NCBI GenBank assembly: GCA_030770545.1
Contig: CM061100.1
Location: 5,587,501 to 5,651,500 of the forward strand
Source of the DNA: Macropodus opercularis
Lineage: Eukaryota; Chordata; Actinopteri; Anabantiformes; Osphronemidae
Reading direction: 5' to 3'
DNA: 64,000 nt
The translations under genes and the position numbers were made by a program. Below are positions 1-12,460 of the stretch, piece after piece. Below the pieces are notes generated by a model, which saw only the letters and a program-made list of their open reading frames with translations, did no database searches and was not told where the DNA came from. Each line of letters begins with the position of its first letter. The first letter of the stretch is position 1.

Positions 1-942
1 TGAAAGTGACAAAAATGAAAATGCATGTATCTTCACAAATGCGATATTTGCTACCTACAGTAAAACGTTTGCAGTTTTCTTTTATTTTGCTCAAATCCAG
101 ATCTGCAAAATAAAGTCATCTATCAAATGCTGACAATGTACATACACACACTTATGCCCGCAGTGTGTGACAGCACCTCAGAACATGGCATCTGCCTATC
201 AGAGCATTTAGATGAAACAAAAAGCAACACTGCTGAAAGATGTCTGTATTGTGATTCAGTTTCTGGTCGTGACTTTTATCACATAAATACCTGCTTTGAA
301 GAAAAGGCCAGGCCTGGTGATGAAGACATCACGGGTCGTGTTCCCTGTATGAACCACTGAACAAGGCAACGCCTTTGTCAACAGTTTATTCATCGTCTTA
401 TTTTACGAGGTAAACATGTTCAAAGCGCTTCCTTCAACCTACTGTCTCACTATGGTTGCCTCTGTGTGATCACTGATCAGCAGTCTGGAGGCAGGTCTCG
501 AAGCCATAATATAATCAAATTCCTTATTATTTAGAGTTTTTACACAATTTGCTTTCTGGTCTTACCTTGGGAATTTTATCTAAACATCCTTTATTTGCAT
601 TATCTACAAAGCACTTCAGCAACAACATTTTATTTGTTGTGGTTGGCTTTAGATCAAACCACTGTTAGTCATGCGTATTTGAGAGAGATGCTCTAGAGGG
701 ATTCACGCTGTGACTGTAAATCGGTAGTGATCTAAAACCCAGTGTTGGAAGGTTTCATTGTGTTTAGTGTTGTTTACTGTAACTGTAACTCTCTGTCTCT
801 CTCTTTCTGTGACAGACACAGACTCTGCGATAAGACCTGTCATGTCTTCATTTGCAAAATGTGAACATCATATACTGCATCTCACGCATTCTCTGCTGGC
901 TGTTTCAGGCCTTTACGGACAGTCAGATACACAATATCCCTG

Positions 943-966
943 CACACACACACACACACACACACA
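943..966. repeat. (CA)12 microsatellite
   Basis: A perfect CA dinucleotide run of 24 bp. Confidence 0.97.
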
Positions 967-3900
967 TGCAAAAGAAAGATTTCATTAAAGAAAGAATTAT
1001 TAAATTTGACCAGCAGATTTGAACTATGACATATCTGTAAAATGATGAAAAAATAATGTGATTCATGGAATTATTAACATCTAACAGCAGACAGTTTGCC
1101 TCTAGAAAGGAGTCACCCTGGTGCTTTGATTAAACCTCTGAGATGTGCTGAAGCAGCCCTCAACCAAACCCCCATCCCACAGCTCCAACACATCATTGGG
1201 GGGAAAAAAGCAATTTTCTCCACTCAGTGCCACCTCTACACCAGAAGCCATCCATGATGCACAATACATGATATGATATAGGAAGTTTTGGGGAAAAAAG
1301 AGAATTATAGGTGAAATATAATTACATTTCGTTCTCATCAGCGCTGCAGATGATATAATGCAGTGGAAATTTGAATATGAGGTTCAGGGGAAACAGCAAT
1401 CAGTCATATTGTGAATAGCGCTGTGGAGGATTTTTCAAAGAAATAGTATGTTTGAGTTCACTGGGAGGACAGGTAGTATTTTACTAAAATGAGATGCAAT
1501 AAGGGCTGGCAGTTCAGAGCCTTTCATGTGCCACATTACAGAGCAGAATCATCCATTCCCTGGGATCTGGAGATTGGTAGCACAACACAAAATGGAAATT
1601 AGACATGTTTTATTGACTATCTGGACATGATGTTAAATATATCAGTAAGCGAAGCAGCAACAGACAATGAATGACCTGAAACTGAAATGAAGAGAAAACA
1701 TTTCATATTTCTAATCATCCCGGCTCATTTCTTATAATTGAGCATATGCCTCATAGGTCATTTAATATTCTGGACTCACAATGTGAAGGCACATCTACTA
1801 TTCTTATCTCCATCCTGATAGATATGCATGAAGATACGGTGCACCCTACACGCTTGAAATGGCCTCCGTATAATTAAGCAGTCACTGGTGATATATGACC
1901 ATCAGTGTGGAGGGTCATCGAGACATTTGAGGCAATTGTGGGTCCTGTGAAGTCAGGGGCTACAGAAATTAATTTTTTACCATGCCCCGGCCCAGACAGG
2001 CATAATCCTGCTGTGGGTGAGGACCCTTTCAGTTATTACATGAAAGTCTAACTGAGCTATGCTTTAGTTGCTGCAAGCTACAATTGTTCCAGTCACCTTT
2101 AGATTGTGTGATTTTAGAAATGGTTGTCGATGCACCGTGAATATGAAATCACTGCTAATTAAAATTACTCAAGCGTTTACACACACCAAAATAAACAAAA
2201 GAAATGATTATGAATATAGTTAAAGAAGGGATTTGGTCAAGTGTGTCATTGTTCTTCTGAGCCGTTATTAAAGCTTCGCTGCCACATCACGTAAAAGGAA
2301 GAAGTGGCACAGTGTAAACAAAATGACTGACCACATTTCCTCTGCAGTGCCAGACTCACACACAGTAACGTGTCCATATGAGGCTTCATTTATCAGTTCA
2401 CTGTGTGCAACACTTTGACGTCATCACATGGGAACATATCGGTAACATTGAAGTAGTCTAGCACAGCCAAAAGACAAGTGCTATCAGAAAGCAGATGTCG
2501 GCGATCGGAGCTTATCTCCATCAGACGCTAAGAGAACAATGTGGCCTGTGCCAGTAATTTGAATATGAAAGTGTTCATTATTGTTATTTGTTCATTCACC
2601 ATTAGGATTGTAATCAGCGCTGGGAAAGTCTGATGTCAAGTGAAGAGCACTCAAAAAGAAATGAACCATTGTTATCTGTAGCCCTTTTCATTGAACGCGC
2701 TCTTTTACTTTTACTAAATATCAATTACTGTATAGCGTCATCTAATTTGTGTGACCAAACGATCGACTAAGCAGACTTCCCGTCCTCTGGCACTGGTTCC
2801 AGTAGGAATGCATCTCACAGCGAGCAGTTTTAAGGTGGACCCACCATCAGACTTAGTCACTGTGTGGTCCAGCCCAGCTGCTCATTACATTAATACAAAA
2901 CCTAATTTACAAGGACTTTACAAGGAGGCTTGTGTATTAGACGCGTTGGCCTGAAAACAATTAGTGAATGTAATTATTTTCCAGAATCGAATTTAGCTGT
3001 GTTGATTGAATTACATTTCACAAGTAGCCATTTTTTTTCTTGAACGATGGCTGATTAAGGCACGTAGCTGACGTGAAGCATGACGAGGTGCGACCCCTTC
3101 TCATACTGGCGTTGACCCAGTGTGATGCCACAGCCTGGCACATGTGTAGCCGTCCCAGCCATCACTGGCTATTTTGCGGCTGCAGAGACAAACACGCGGT
3201 GCTGTTCCTGACTTCAGACGAAGCCAATGAGAACAACATTCAGAGGTCTCTGTGTTCCCCTGACGGTGAAGGTTTTCATAGGGAGCAGCTACGAGTCTGC
3301 GTCTTTATTATTTATTCGTTTTTATGGTCGCACCCTCTCTGACGAGGTCTACTAAAGGTCTTCCTCCATAGCCTGGAATCTCCCTCATTAGTGCTCAGAC
3401 AGATTAGATCATGTTTAAATACCAACAATGTGTTTGGGCTAATGTGGAGGACCTGGTAGAGGTGAGCTGTGTTAGTCTATAATGGCTCCTCGTGGCAGCT
3501 CAGAGCTCTGCTACCACAGGTCATGTGTGGGAAAAGCTTTAACGTATTCTTTCTGCTTCTGCCTTTGCTTTGGCCCTTGTGGATGGTGTTCATTAAAAAC
3601 CATCAGCTCCTCCCAGTCATACTCGTCCAGACTCACTAATGCGGCAATTTATGTCTTCTAGTACCAATGCATTTGTAGATTTGTAGAGGAGAGCGCCTCC
3701 CTGCAGCAACTCACAGTTCAACAAGACGTTGGGGGAAGCTGTTTTTAGCAGTTGGTCTGCTCACCTCACTGCGACATCCAGTCACATTGGCTTCACCCTC
3801 CCGTCCGCTGGGACGCTCTAAATGTGCCTAGTTGCAGTTGCTCGCCTTGGTGTCCCTGTTCCGGGCATCCTCCCTTTGGTTTGAGTGGAAAGTCGTAGGG

Positions 3901-6825
3901 GTCTGTTGGAAAGACTTTTTGTCCTTTTACCTTGCATGCTCTTAAAAGACTAATGACAATATTTTCCCTTCAGATGGAAGGAGTGCAACACAGTAAGTGT
4001 AAGGAAGGCGCTGCCTGGAGTGGGACAGGGAGGAGGCTTTGGGTTTACTTTTGACCCGCAGGTGGACAAGACTGACGAGTGCACGCACCGCTCACGCATT
4101 GGCTTCTTATGTAACTAGTATTTATCACTGTTATTACCAATCATGATATGTAGTAAGTTACATCTCTAAAGGTCTGTAGCAGTAGGTGCTCTGTGCTCAC
4201 TCTGAACATGGATATGAGGCCACTAACACACTAGGGGCAGGTGTAAAAAGTCTAATTTCCTTTAATTAGTCCATAAGGAGGACATGCACCTTGTTACAGG
4301 CCGCTACTCGCTGCACTCCTCCATACTGGTTGGTACCATATGTGCATAGGTCAAGGTAATCTTCACATGCTCTACTTGGCCGTGGCTCTGTGTCTCGTAT
4401 CCATAGGGGAGAGAACAGTATGTTTCCCACATGTTCCAAGCTACTCTGTTCCCAGATTGTAACCAGGCACTGAACACATGGTCAGGTGCTGCTTCGAGGA
4501 CTGCGCCACTGTCATACTGGCTTGATTCCACAAATGAGTCCCTACTATATAGTATATAGTATAAAATATGAAATTCTGCAACAGTATTCAGTGAATTTCT
4601 CCAAAACCTATCTCTGCAAGAGTTTACATTCTTGAAAAGATTTTTTGGCATATGCTTTAGTGAGGAGCTAGAGCACTCTGATTCATAGCCGTCTGTGTTT
4701 TAGATGCACAGCATGACATGGAACTGGTTTGTTATTCAGTATGCACACACCCACTCGTTCGCTTTTAGCAGGCTACATATTCTCCACAAGTGGCACACGT
4801 ATCAGAAAAAGTGAGCCTTGTGTTAATTTCTATTATCATGGACGTCTGACCCGGATGATTTCGCGACTGCGTGTGTCTCATATTCAGCACGACTATCCAC
4901 AGATGGACCGACGTGGTCTCGTACACGTATGGCCAATGTGAGTGCTGATATGAGTCAGAAGCGTTTGATCACTGAAAAAGACACGGCCTGCATGCTAACT
5001 CCACGCCGGAGAGTTGTTCGTGTAAAAAGCTTTCTATTTCTTTTAGCTCTTCATCCGGGGCACAGTGTGGGGGCATCAGTTTAAACGGCTTCGTCTTTGG
5101 TCTGTGGGAGGAACCCATGCAGATACTTGAAATAGAAACCAAACTCCCTGAGGTGTTGAGTGGATTTGAACTAAGGACTTTCTTCCTCCAAATTGTATTT
5201 AGATATTATTCAGCGGTTAAAGTCTATAGCATTGCTTTAATACCGCAGTTCATTGCTCCAGCTTGAGTGGTGTGCATGACTTCATATTAAAGACTCTGAG
5301 TTGCATTTAACTTTCATTTTTGCATAAACAAAAGTCATGGCTCTGGATGTGCCCCCGCTTCCACCCTCTGGTCTCTAAACCGGACCTGAGATGCCTTCAC
5401 GGTACCACCATTAACCGCATTCTGACACCGTTCAAATGGTTTTCTTAGCAACCGCCCTTTCACCATCCATTCAGAGAACATTCCCCGACTCAGACGTGCG
5501 CAGACATACTGATGTGCAGCTCATACACAATCTGGCTGTCGCTCCTCCACTCAACATGTGCATGCTTGAATACACAAACGGTTGTAAAAGAGCACTTGCT
5601 CTGCAGGGCAAGTGTCATGACCAAAGCAAATTAGTTCTCTTCAGACTTTCAGTTTCAGGACAAATGAATGAAGCAGGATATTATTTATAGTTTACTTCTG
5701 GAGAGAGAGAGCCTGACTCGCCCCATCTTTTGTTTTGTTTTGATTTATTATATATATATTTTTTTTATTTTTCATTTTCTCCTGCCCATTTTCTCACCTT
5801 CTCGCTGTCTGTTCTGTTGCCTGGGTAACAGTTACCGATGGAGACCAGGAGTGTAGGGAACAAAAGAAAAGTCTGCCTCTGAAGGGACAGGACTATTGGG
5901 TTCACACATGGGCTCTCGTCTCATCGCGTGTACGTTCACACGGCATCGTTGCGTCATCATTTAGTTCTGTATATGCAGAAGGGGAATGCAGAGTAATGAA
6001 GCATTTTAACCACAAGGCCTGAGAAACATTTTGTAGTTCACAGGCCACTTTCATTTGTGATGTTCTTCCAATTAGTTTCTTTATACAATGAAAAATATTA
6101 TACAGCACATTAGTCTGAACCTAGAAAGATTTGAATGCATTGGGCATGTTTTTATACTATTGCGTAAAGCTCTATTTTTCTTTTTGAAACTCAGAGTTTG
6201 TGGCAAAAAAAAAGAGAATACTTGCAGTTTAGTTGTGTAGAAACCTAATTTGTAGGCAGTGTTTACTGTTGGCAATTATAGCTCAGTTCCGTCCTTTTTA
6301 CCTCTCCGACCTCTAAACAAACTACCTTCAGCTGAAGCACAAGCAGCTTTTCCCTTATCTCTTCATCTGTTCCATATCTCATATTGATTCATTCCAATTC
6401 TTGCTGCTCTCTTTAATCGCCCCTTGAAGCACAGTGATTAAGGTCTTGGGGAAATTTTCCATTAATGTACATTTGAACTGCTTGTTTTTTTTTCTCTCCT
6501 TAGAGCTAATGATAGCAGATGTGTTTCGCTAGGAGCCATTAATGACTCAAGCACCAATTGGGAACATCTGTGCTATGTGAATTGAGCATGGAAGTGTTAT
6601 TCAGACCTGTGTCATCTATTACCATTTTCAATGCAAACTCCATCCAAATCATTGGAAGGTGAAGTTTATATTGCAAGGCTGTTTATCTTGATTAATTCTC
6701 CCCTCCCTGTGTTTTGAACGTAAGCTTAGGATAAAACAAGCGTCAAAGGAAATAGTCCATATAGTATAAAATTTGTGCTGTGGCGCTGCCAGTGAAATGA
6801 GGAGACATTTGTGTGATATGAGGAC

Positions 6826-6836
6826 GGGGGGGGGGG
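6826..6836. repeat. Poly-G run, 11 bases
   Basis: Eleven consecutive G on the + strand. The length is prone to sequencing or slippage error. Confidence 0.95.
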
Positions 6837-9267
6837 TAGCAGGCCAAAAGTGAGTTTTTGATTGTATCTGGCATGGATGGACAAAGACCACGTTCCCCTT
6901 TAGCTGCTGGCGCTCGTTGACAGGTCTACTCTCACAGGCTGTTGTGGTAACACTTGGCCGACAGCTGCAGATACAAATAAAGGCCTCACTTCAAGCTAAA
7001 CGACAGGGAATATAACAAGGGCTGAGGCCCCAGCTGCCTGTGATGGAGGTGCACACGCACACACAACCCCGCGAAGGCATAAAAACACCTATTATCCGAC
7101 GTACTGTAGCTCAGTTGCATGCTGGTCTATACAAACACGGACCATTGTCTGCACCGTGATGTCCGGGTTTTACAAAAGCCAAAACCTCTCAGCTTTTCCT
7201 TTTTCTCAATCAAAGTCACCCCGAGGGCCTCATTGTCCGGGCCCTCTTATTGCCTTGTTATCAACATCTGTAGCAAGCCTGTATTGGCCCCTTGTGACAC
7301 CACTGCAAATATTGGCATTGCCTTTCTAATCACATTCATTCCTCAGATATGTCACAGAGGAGGGCATGTGTGCTTACAGTTTCCTCAACGTGAAGATATC
7401 ATTTATCTCTTATAAGACCAAATGAAAGAGCCGTAATGTGCTGTGGAGGGGGGTTGGGGATGGGGGGCATTGCAGTCTCTTCTTCTCCAGCAGTACTAAT
7501 TTGCCACAGTAATGAGCAAGCAGCGGTGCATGGTCATCAGGCAATTATATTTGGTTACCATGCAAACAGTGAGCATCATGGGATGTCATTATGCCGAGAA
7601 ATATACCCCGGCTCGATTACAATGGAGGGAAAAAGGAAATGCTAGATTATCTAAATGTAGCTTGGACACATTGTTACCACTGTTACAGCTACTGGTTTTT
7701 CTTATAATGTGTATGTCATTTTTTTTTTTACTAAAGGACATTTAATGTAAGTCACAGAAAGCTGCATTCTGGTCAGCTTCATACAGTACAGTACTGTGAA
7801 CAGCGTGATTTGCTTTGAACTGTATGCATCAGGAAACCAAAAGTAGCGGTGTTCCTTCACAGGGAAGACCAAAACAAACCCATGTATGATTAGACTTTGA
7901 AAGGCCTATTAGGTGATATAATTGAAACAGTTTAACTGAACGCTCCTGTAGATTTAGTCAATAGCGATGCTCTCTATCAGCTGCATCTAGATGAGACATG
8001 AAGCCGTGGTCCCATTGCTGTTTGTCATACTTGTAGAAATCAATGTTGGTTCATTTAAATGTTTTTTTTCTTAATTAGTCATGTCAATTAATGTTGAAAT
8101 GGGGGTTTTCTAATGTGGACTATAGGTGTATGTTACATAGTATTTAGCCTTGAAGTCCATTGTATAATTACGATGTAATTTTTATCATGGTCCTGTTTTG
8201 TGGTAATACATTTAGTAACATTATTGTCACATCAGGAGAAGTGGAAGCAGCCCCTTTCTTCATACAGTGACTAGGTTGTTTCACATTTGCTCAGTAATGT
8301 TGTAGATGCCCTTTGTCCTGCTTTCTCTAACCTCTCTGTGGACAGGCAGCCCAGATGCCATCTTTAAAAGATTTGCTGTGGCAGGCGCTCTTGAGGAATC
8401 CTGATAAGAGCGGGGTTCAGTGACCATGCCCTCCACGCGCGTGCAATTAGCCCTAGCGATAAATTCTGATAGAGCACAAGGTCACGTCATGTGTTGCCTG
8501 CTAAATGCTGCTGGCATCTTACAGGGTGGTGCTGGCGCTACGTGCACCAGGGTAGAGAAGCAGCGATGCAAATGGACTTGGAGATGGCAACGCTGGTGTA
8601 CAAGTGGCAGTGCTTCTTCTGAAAAGCCCCTGATGTGCACTTGCCGAAGGCTGCAGATGTTTTCTTATCCGGTAGTAGTGTAGTGGTCAAGGGTCTAACC
8701 CTCAGATAAGATGCTGTATTTGAAGGATGCAGCTATTGTGAAAATAGTCCCCCGACATATTAGCTCAGCGAGTGTTGACTGGCAAACCCATTCCACCATA
8801 GGCCTTCACAAAATACACTGTGGCTGAACAAATCCACTTGATGATATGCTATATAATATAATGTAATCAATAAAACAGGCCATTTTAAAAACAACCTTCT
8901 CTAAAAACCTTACCACGCAGAACCAGGATGTCGTTTATTTCTTTAGCCAGTGGTAGGTACGCAGACCTCATCCTTCACTATAAGCCCATAGCTTGGATAT
9001 CCTGAAACAGAATTATTGTTAGACAGGCTGAGTGAGGAAAGTGGTGGGTGTAGGGCAGAGGCTTATGCTAGAAAAAGCCTGGGAGAGCGCAACTGTAGAG
9101 GCGGGAGCACCAAACTAGCAAATCAACCCTAATTCTCCGTTATAATTCACAAGGCCAGGACTCAAGGCGGCGTTATCTTCCATTCCATCGTCTTTTGTGT
9201 ATGATAGAGCATCCTGGCATGTAAAAGGAGAGGACAGAGAGGAGGAGTAATGAAAGGATAGGACTCA

Positions 9268-9296
9268 GGGCGACGGACGGGGGAGGGAGGAGGGGG
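9268..9296 (+). other. Possible G-quadruplex tract
   Basis: Four G runs of 3, 5, 3 and 5 bases (9268-9270, 9279-9283, 9285-9287, 9292-9296) with spacers of 8, 1 and 4 bases. The first spacer slightly exceeds the usual 7-base limit. It sits in a purine-rich stretch from about 9223 to 9304. Confidence 0.5.
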
Positions 9297-10327
9297 AGAT
9301 GATAGAAACATGTATTAGTTCTCATGGCGAGGGGAACAAAATGGAAAGGTCGACCTGGTGCGTTCCAGTTAAGCTGTGGGAGATTTTCATTCAGTTTTCT
9401 ATCACGGTGTAATCAGATTTTATGATTAGGTACGGGCTTTTGGTCAGCGTAATTTCTCCAGTGATTTACATCGTCTAGACTGTGGAATTGAAATGATTTT
9501 CAGTTACTTCCGAATACATTAGTTCAAATCCATCCAAAAACTTCACAAATAGAGATCAGACACATACAGTATGTTTCATTGTACTACAGAGGTGGTGACA
9601 AATGCTGTTGAGGAATCTCTGCATGGAAGAAGCAGAGGCAGGCGCAGGGTGGGCGGCCATCTGCCGCTGTCGGTTGGGGTGAGGGATGAAGGAGAGAGAA
9701 CAATGAGCGCACTGGAAATGTACGTGTCTGAGGCTGAGGACACGAGCGTAAAGGTTGGTCGGACCTTCTCATGTCTGTCCAAAGCGAACTGGCGGAGTAG
9801 TGCACATCACACCGTTCACACTGCAACGAGAGAGAGTACAGTGAGCAGATGCTAGGGCACCTGCCACCTTAAGCTCCTGCCGTGAGAGAGAGGCATTGGA
9901 AGCTAAGAAGGAAAGGGAGGTTGACAGATTCCTGGTTTGAAGGTGCTTAAATCCCGCAGACATCAGGCTATTAGCTGTGTTTTTGTTTGTGTGGAGGCCT
10001 CTGCTCATATGCGTTCAGCTGTGCAAGCTCACGCGAATGCTGCTAAGGGCGTCATGCGTGGCTTTGTGGCGGTAGTACCTCCTCATCATCTGCTGCTTTG
10101 ATTGCTGTTTGTCTGCGTTCAGCATGTGGCTACTTCACAAATGCACATGCTTTAAAGAAAACGTGGAAAAAGCGACGTAGTGCTGTGTTCCCTTGGAGCA
10201 GGAGATGGATGGTTACTGGGGTTCTGTGAGCCACTGCCACCACTGTGCACAGATGGTGGTTAAACCACAGAGCATGTGCTGGGTATGTTGGCTCTGAGTC
10301 ATGCTGCTTCACTGCATAAATGAGCTT

Positions 10328-10351
10328 ATTAGGATCATAAGGGATCCTAAT
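10328..10351. repeat. Perfect 9-bp inverted repeat
   Basis: ATTAGGATC at 10328-10336 and its exact reverse complement GATCCTAAT at 10343-10351 are separated by six bases. It could form a small hairpin or be a dimer-type binding site; no function is known to me. Confidence 0.85.
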
Positions 10352-11875
10352 CAATTTCTCCACATCCTACGGCTCTACAGAAGCCGGTGAACCAAGAGTG
10401 CAGAGTAGATCAATGCATCCAAACTCCGAGCTGTTAAGGAGAGTTTGATGTGGATGGCGTGATGGTTTGATTGACGGATTGAATTGCTCTTACATCAATG
10501 AAGTGTGTGCAGCTTCTGCATTTTCCACTCAAGCAGAAAAAAACGATACTGCTATGTCATATATTTTTAATATTGTCATATTTCAAATAGTATAGTTATA
10601 GGAATTACATCAAAAGCAAAGGCAAATTACTAGATGTACATTTGTGAGTAGGTTTTCTCTGGATATGCCAGTTAGCTCCCATGAGGTTAGGTTCGTTTGT
10701 GACTTGTTCACCACACTGTGCGATGGTCTAGTCGTTGGAGCTACATGTAGCCAGAGCATACCCACCCCACTGCCCCCAAAGAACGACGGAGTGTCAACAA
10801 ACCCAAATAATAAGGACCAGATAGGACAGTCAGTACAACTGCAGAAATTAATATGTAAAGATCAGATCAAATCCAAAATGTTTGCGTATCGTCCTAAAAA
10901 GAAACTAATATAGTAGATGCTGTGGGACTTTTCTCGATAAGAAGTAATATTAAAGCGAAAGTCATTTTGTACTTTTGTAATCATTTAAAAAAATAAGTTG
11001 AAGGCTGAGCAGGAAATTGCATTAGAAAGAGCTTATGCAAAGAATATAATTTGCTTGAGAAAGTATAAACCTGACTGACAGCTGAAATAAAACAACGTTT
11101 TGTGTTGTGCGTGTCGTCCACCTGTCACTCTATAACTTTAATTCACCTTCACTCAAATCAAGCTTCGTGATCTATTGTAATGATGCTCTCTTTAAACTTC
11201 TTAACCTTTTCACTGTCTGCTACTCAAAGCAGAGACACTGGGTACAATCAGCATTTTTTCTGGAGAAATGCTTCCTATCCTATCTTCACTATAACTACCC
11301 TCACTGTCTATACAATGGTTTGATATAAACATCCTGCAAGTGATATAATCAATGTTAATTACGCTGCCTTTCTGTCCAAGGCTTAAAAGCTGAGGGCAGG
11401 TAGTGGTAGATATTTCACTGTAATGTGTCTGGATGTGGAGAAAAAACAAAATGACTTAAAAGTAGTCACCTCATGTTCTCTAATATTTATATATAATATT
11501 GATGTTTTCTCAGCCTGGTCAGAATTACATTGGGTTTTTTTATGCAGTTATAAAAAGCACTAGAATGAAGTAAAGTAAATAAGTATGTCTCCAGTTGCAG
11601 CATGATTTAAAATAAAACCGTTAATCCCTACTTTTCTTCATGGCTCAGACTTTCCTACCCATTTTGAAATTCATTTAGAAGTTCTACGTTGTTGCATTGT
11701 TGTTTATTATTGCTTTTTAACCAACCAAAGAAGCTGCTGTTATGTACAGTAATTTAAAGATGACTGTTGTGATTAAAGCTGAGGAATCTCATTTCCGCAG
11801 ACACAAAGGTTAGCTAGACTACTGAATAATTCACTGCCGGTGTTTGTAGTCAAATTCTGCACTCAGTCTGCAAAA

Positions 11876-12460
11876 GGACGAGGATAAGAAGTGAGAAGAG
11901 GTGAAACTGCATCAAATGAGCCTGGAAGAGGAACATGAAAGGAAAAAGGCAGCAGGATTCACAGCTGAGAGGAAAATGGGGGGATGTGAGGATAGGAAAT
12001 GAGAGGTAAAAAGCAAGGACAACAGGAACAAGACAGGAAATTTACAGGGATGTTAACGGCAAAGGGTGCGGACAGAAGAAAAACAACTTGTGGAGCCATT
12101 CAGAAGGGAAAGTGGGACATTGTCGGGAAAGGAGAATGCAAAGTAAGAACAATAATCACTGGCTGAAGTAAACCTACAGTATTGAAATGAGCGGAATTAT
12201 GGGGCTTCCAGAGTCTCTGCTTCTTGTGAAGTCACTTAGGAGTAAAGCAGCAGGGATTTGTAGGGTCTGAAGATGAACAGAAAACCCATTTTCCCTCATG
12301 GCTACATCTGCCACTGTGAATTTATATGACTGTTGTGCTGAAGAGAGAAAGAAAGATGTGATCAAACATGAAGGGGAACAGACAGTGAGAGACGGTAATC
12401 TAGAGGGAGAGAGAAAGGAAAGCGACGCCGGAAAGGAAACGGGAGAGGAGAAGATGTTTG
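11876..12460 (+). repeat. Purine-rich (GA-rich) stretch
   Basis: Most bases on the + strand are A or G, with many GGAAA, GAGAG and AGGA words. It is low-complexity rather than a tandem repeat. Confidence 0.7.

Noticed and set aside
7104..7125. GTAGCTCAGTTGCATGCTGG, resembling a tRNA D-arm
   Set aside because: There is no anticodon or T-arm at the right spacing; probably chance.
8673..8697. tRNA A-box-like sequence TAGTGTAGTGGTCAAGG
   Set aside because: No B-box or cloverleaf arms follow in the next 80 bases, so neither a tRNA nor a tRNA-derived SINE can be supported.
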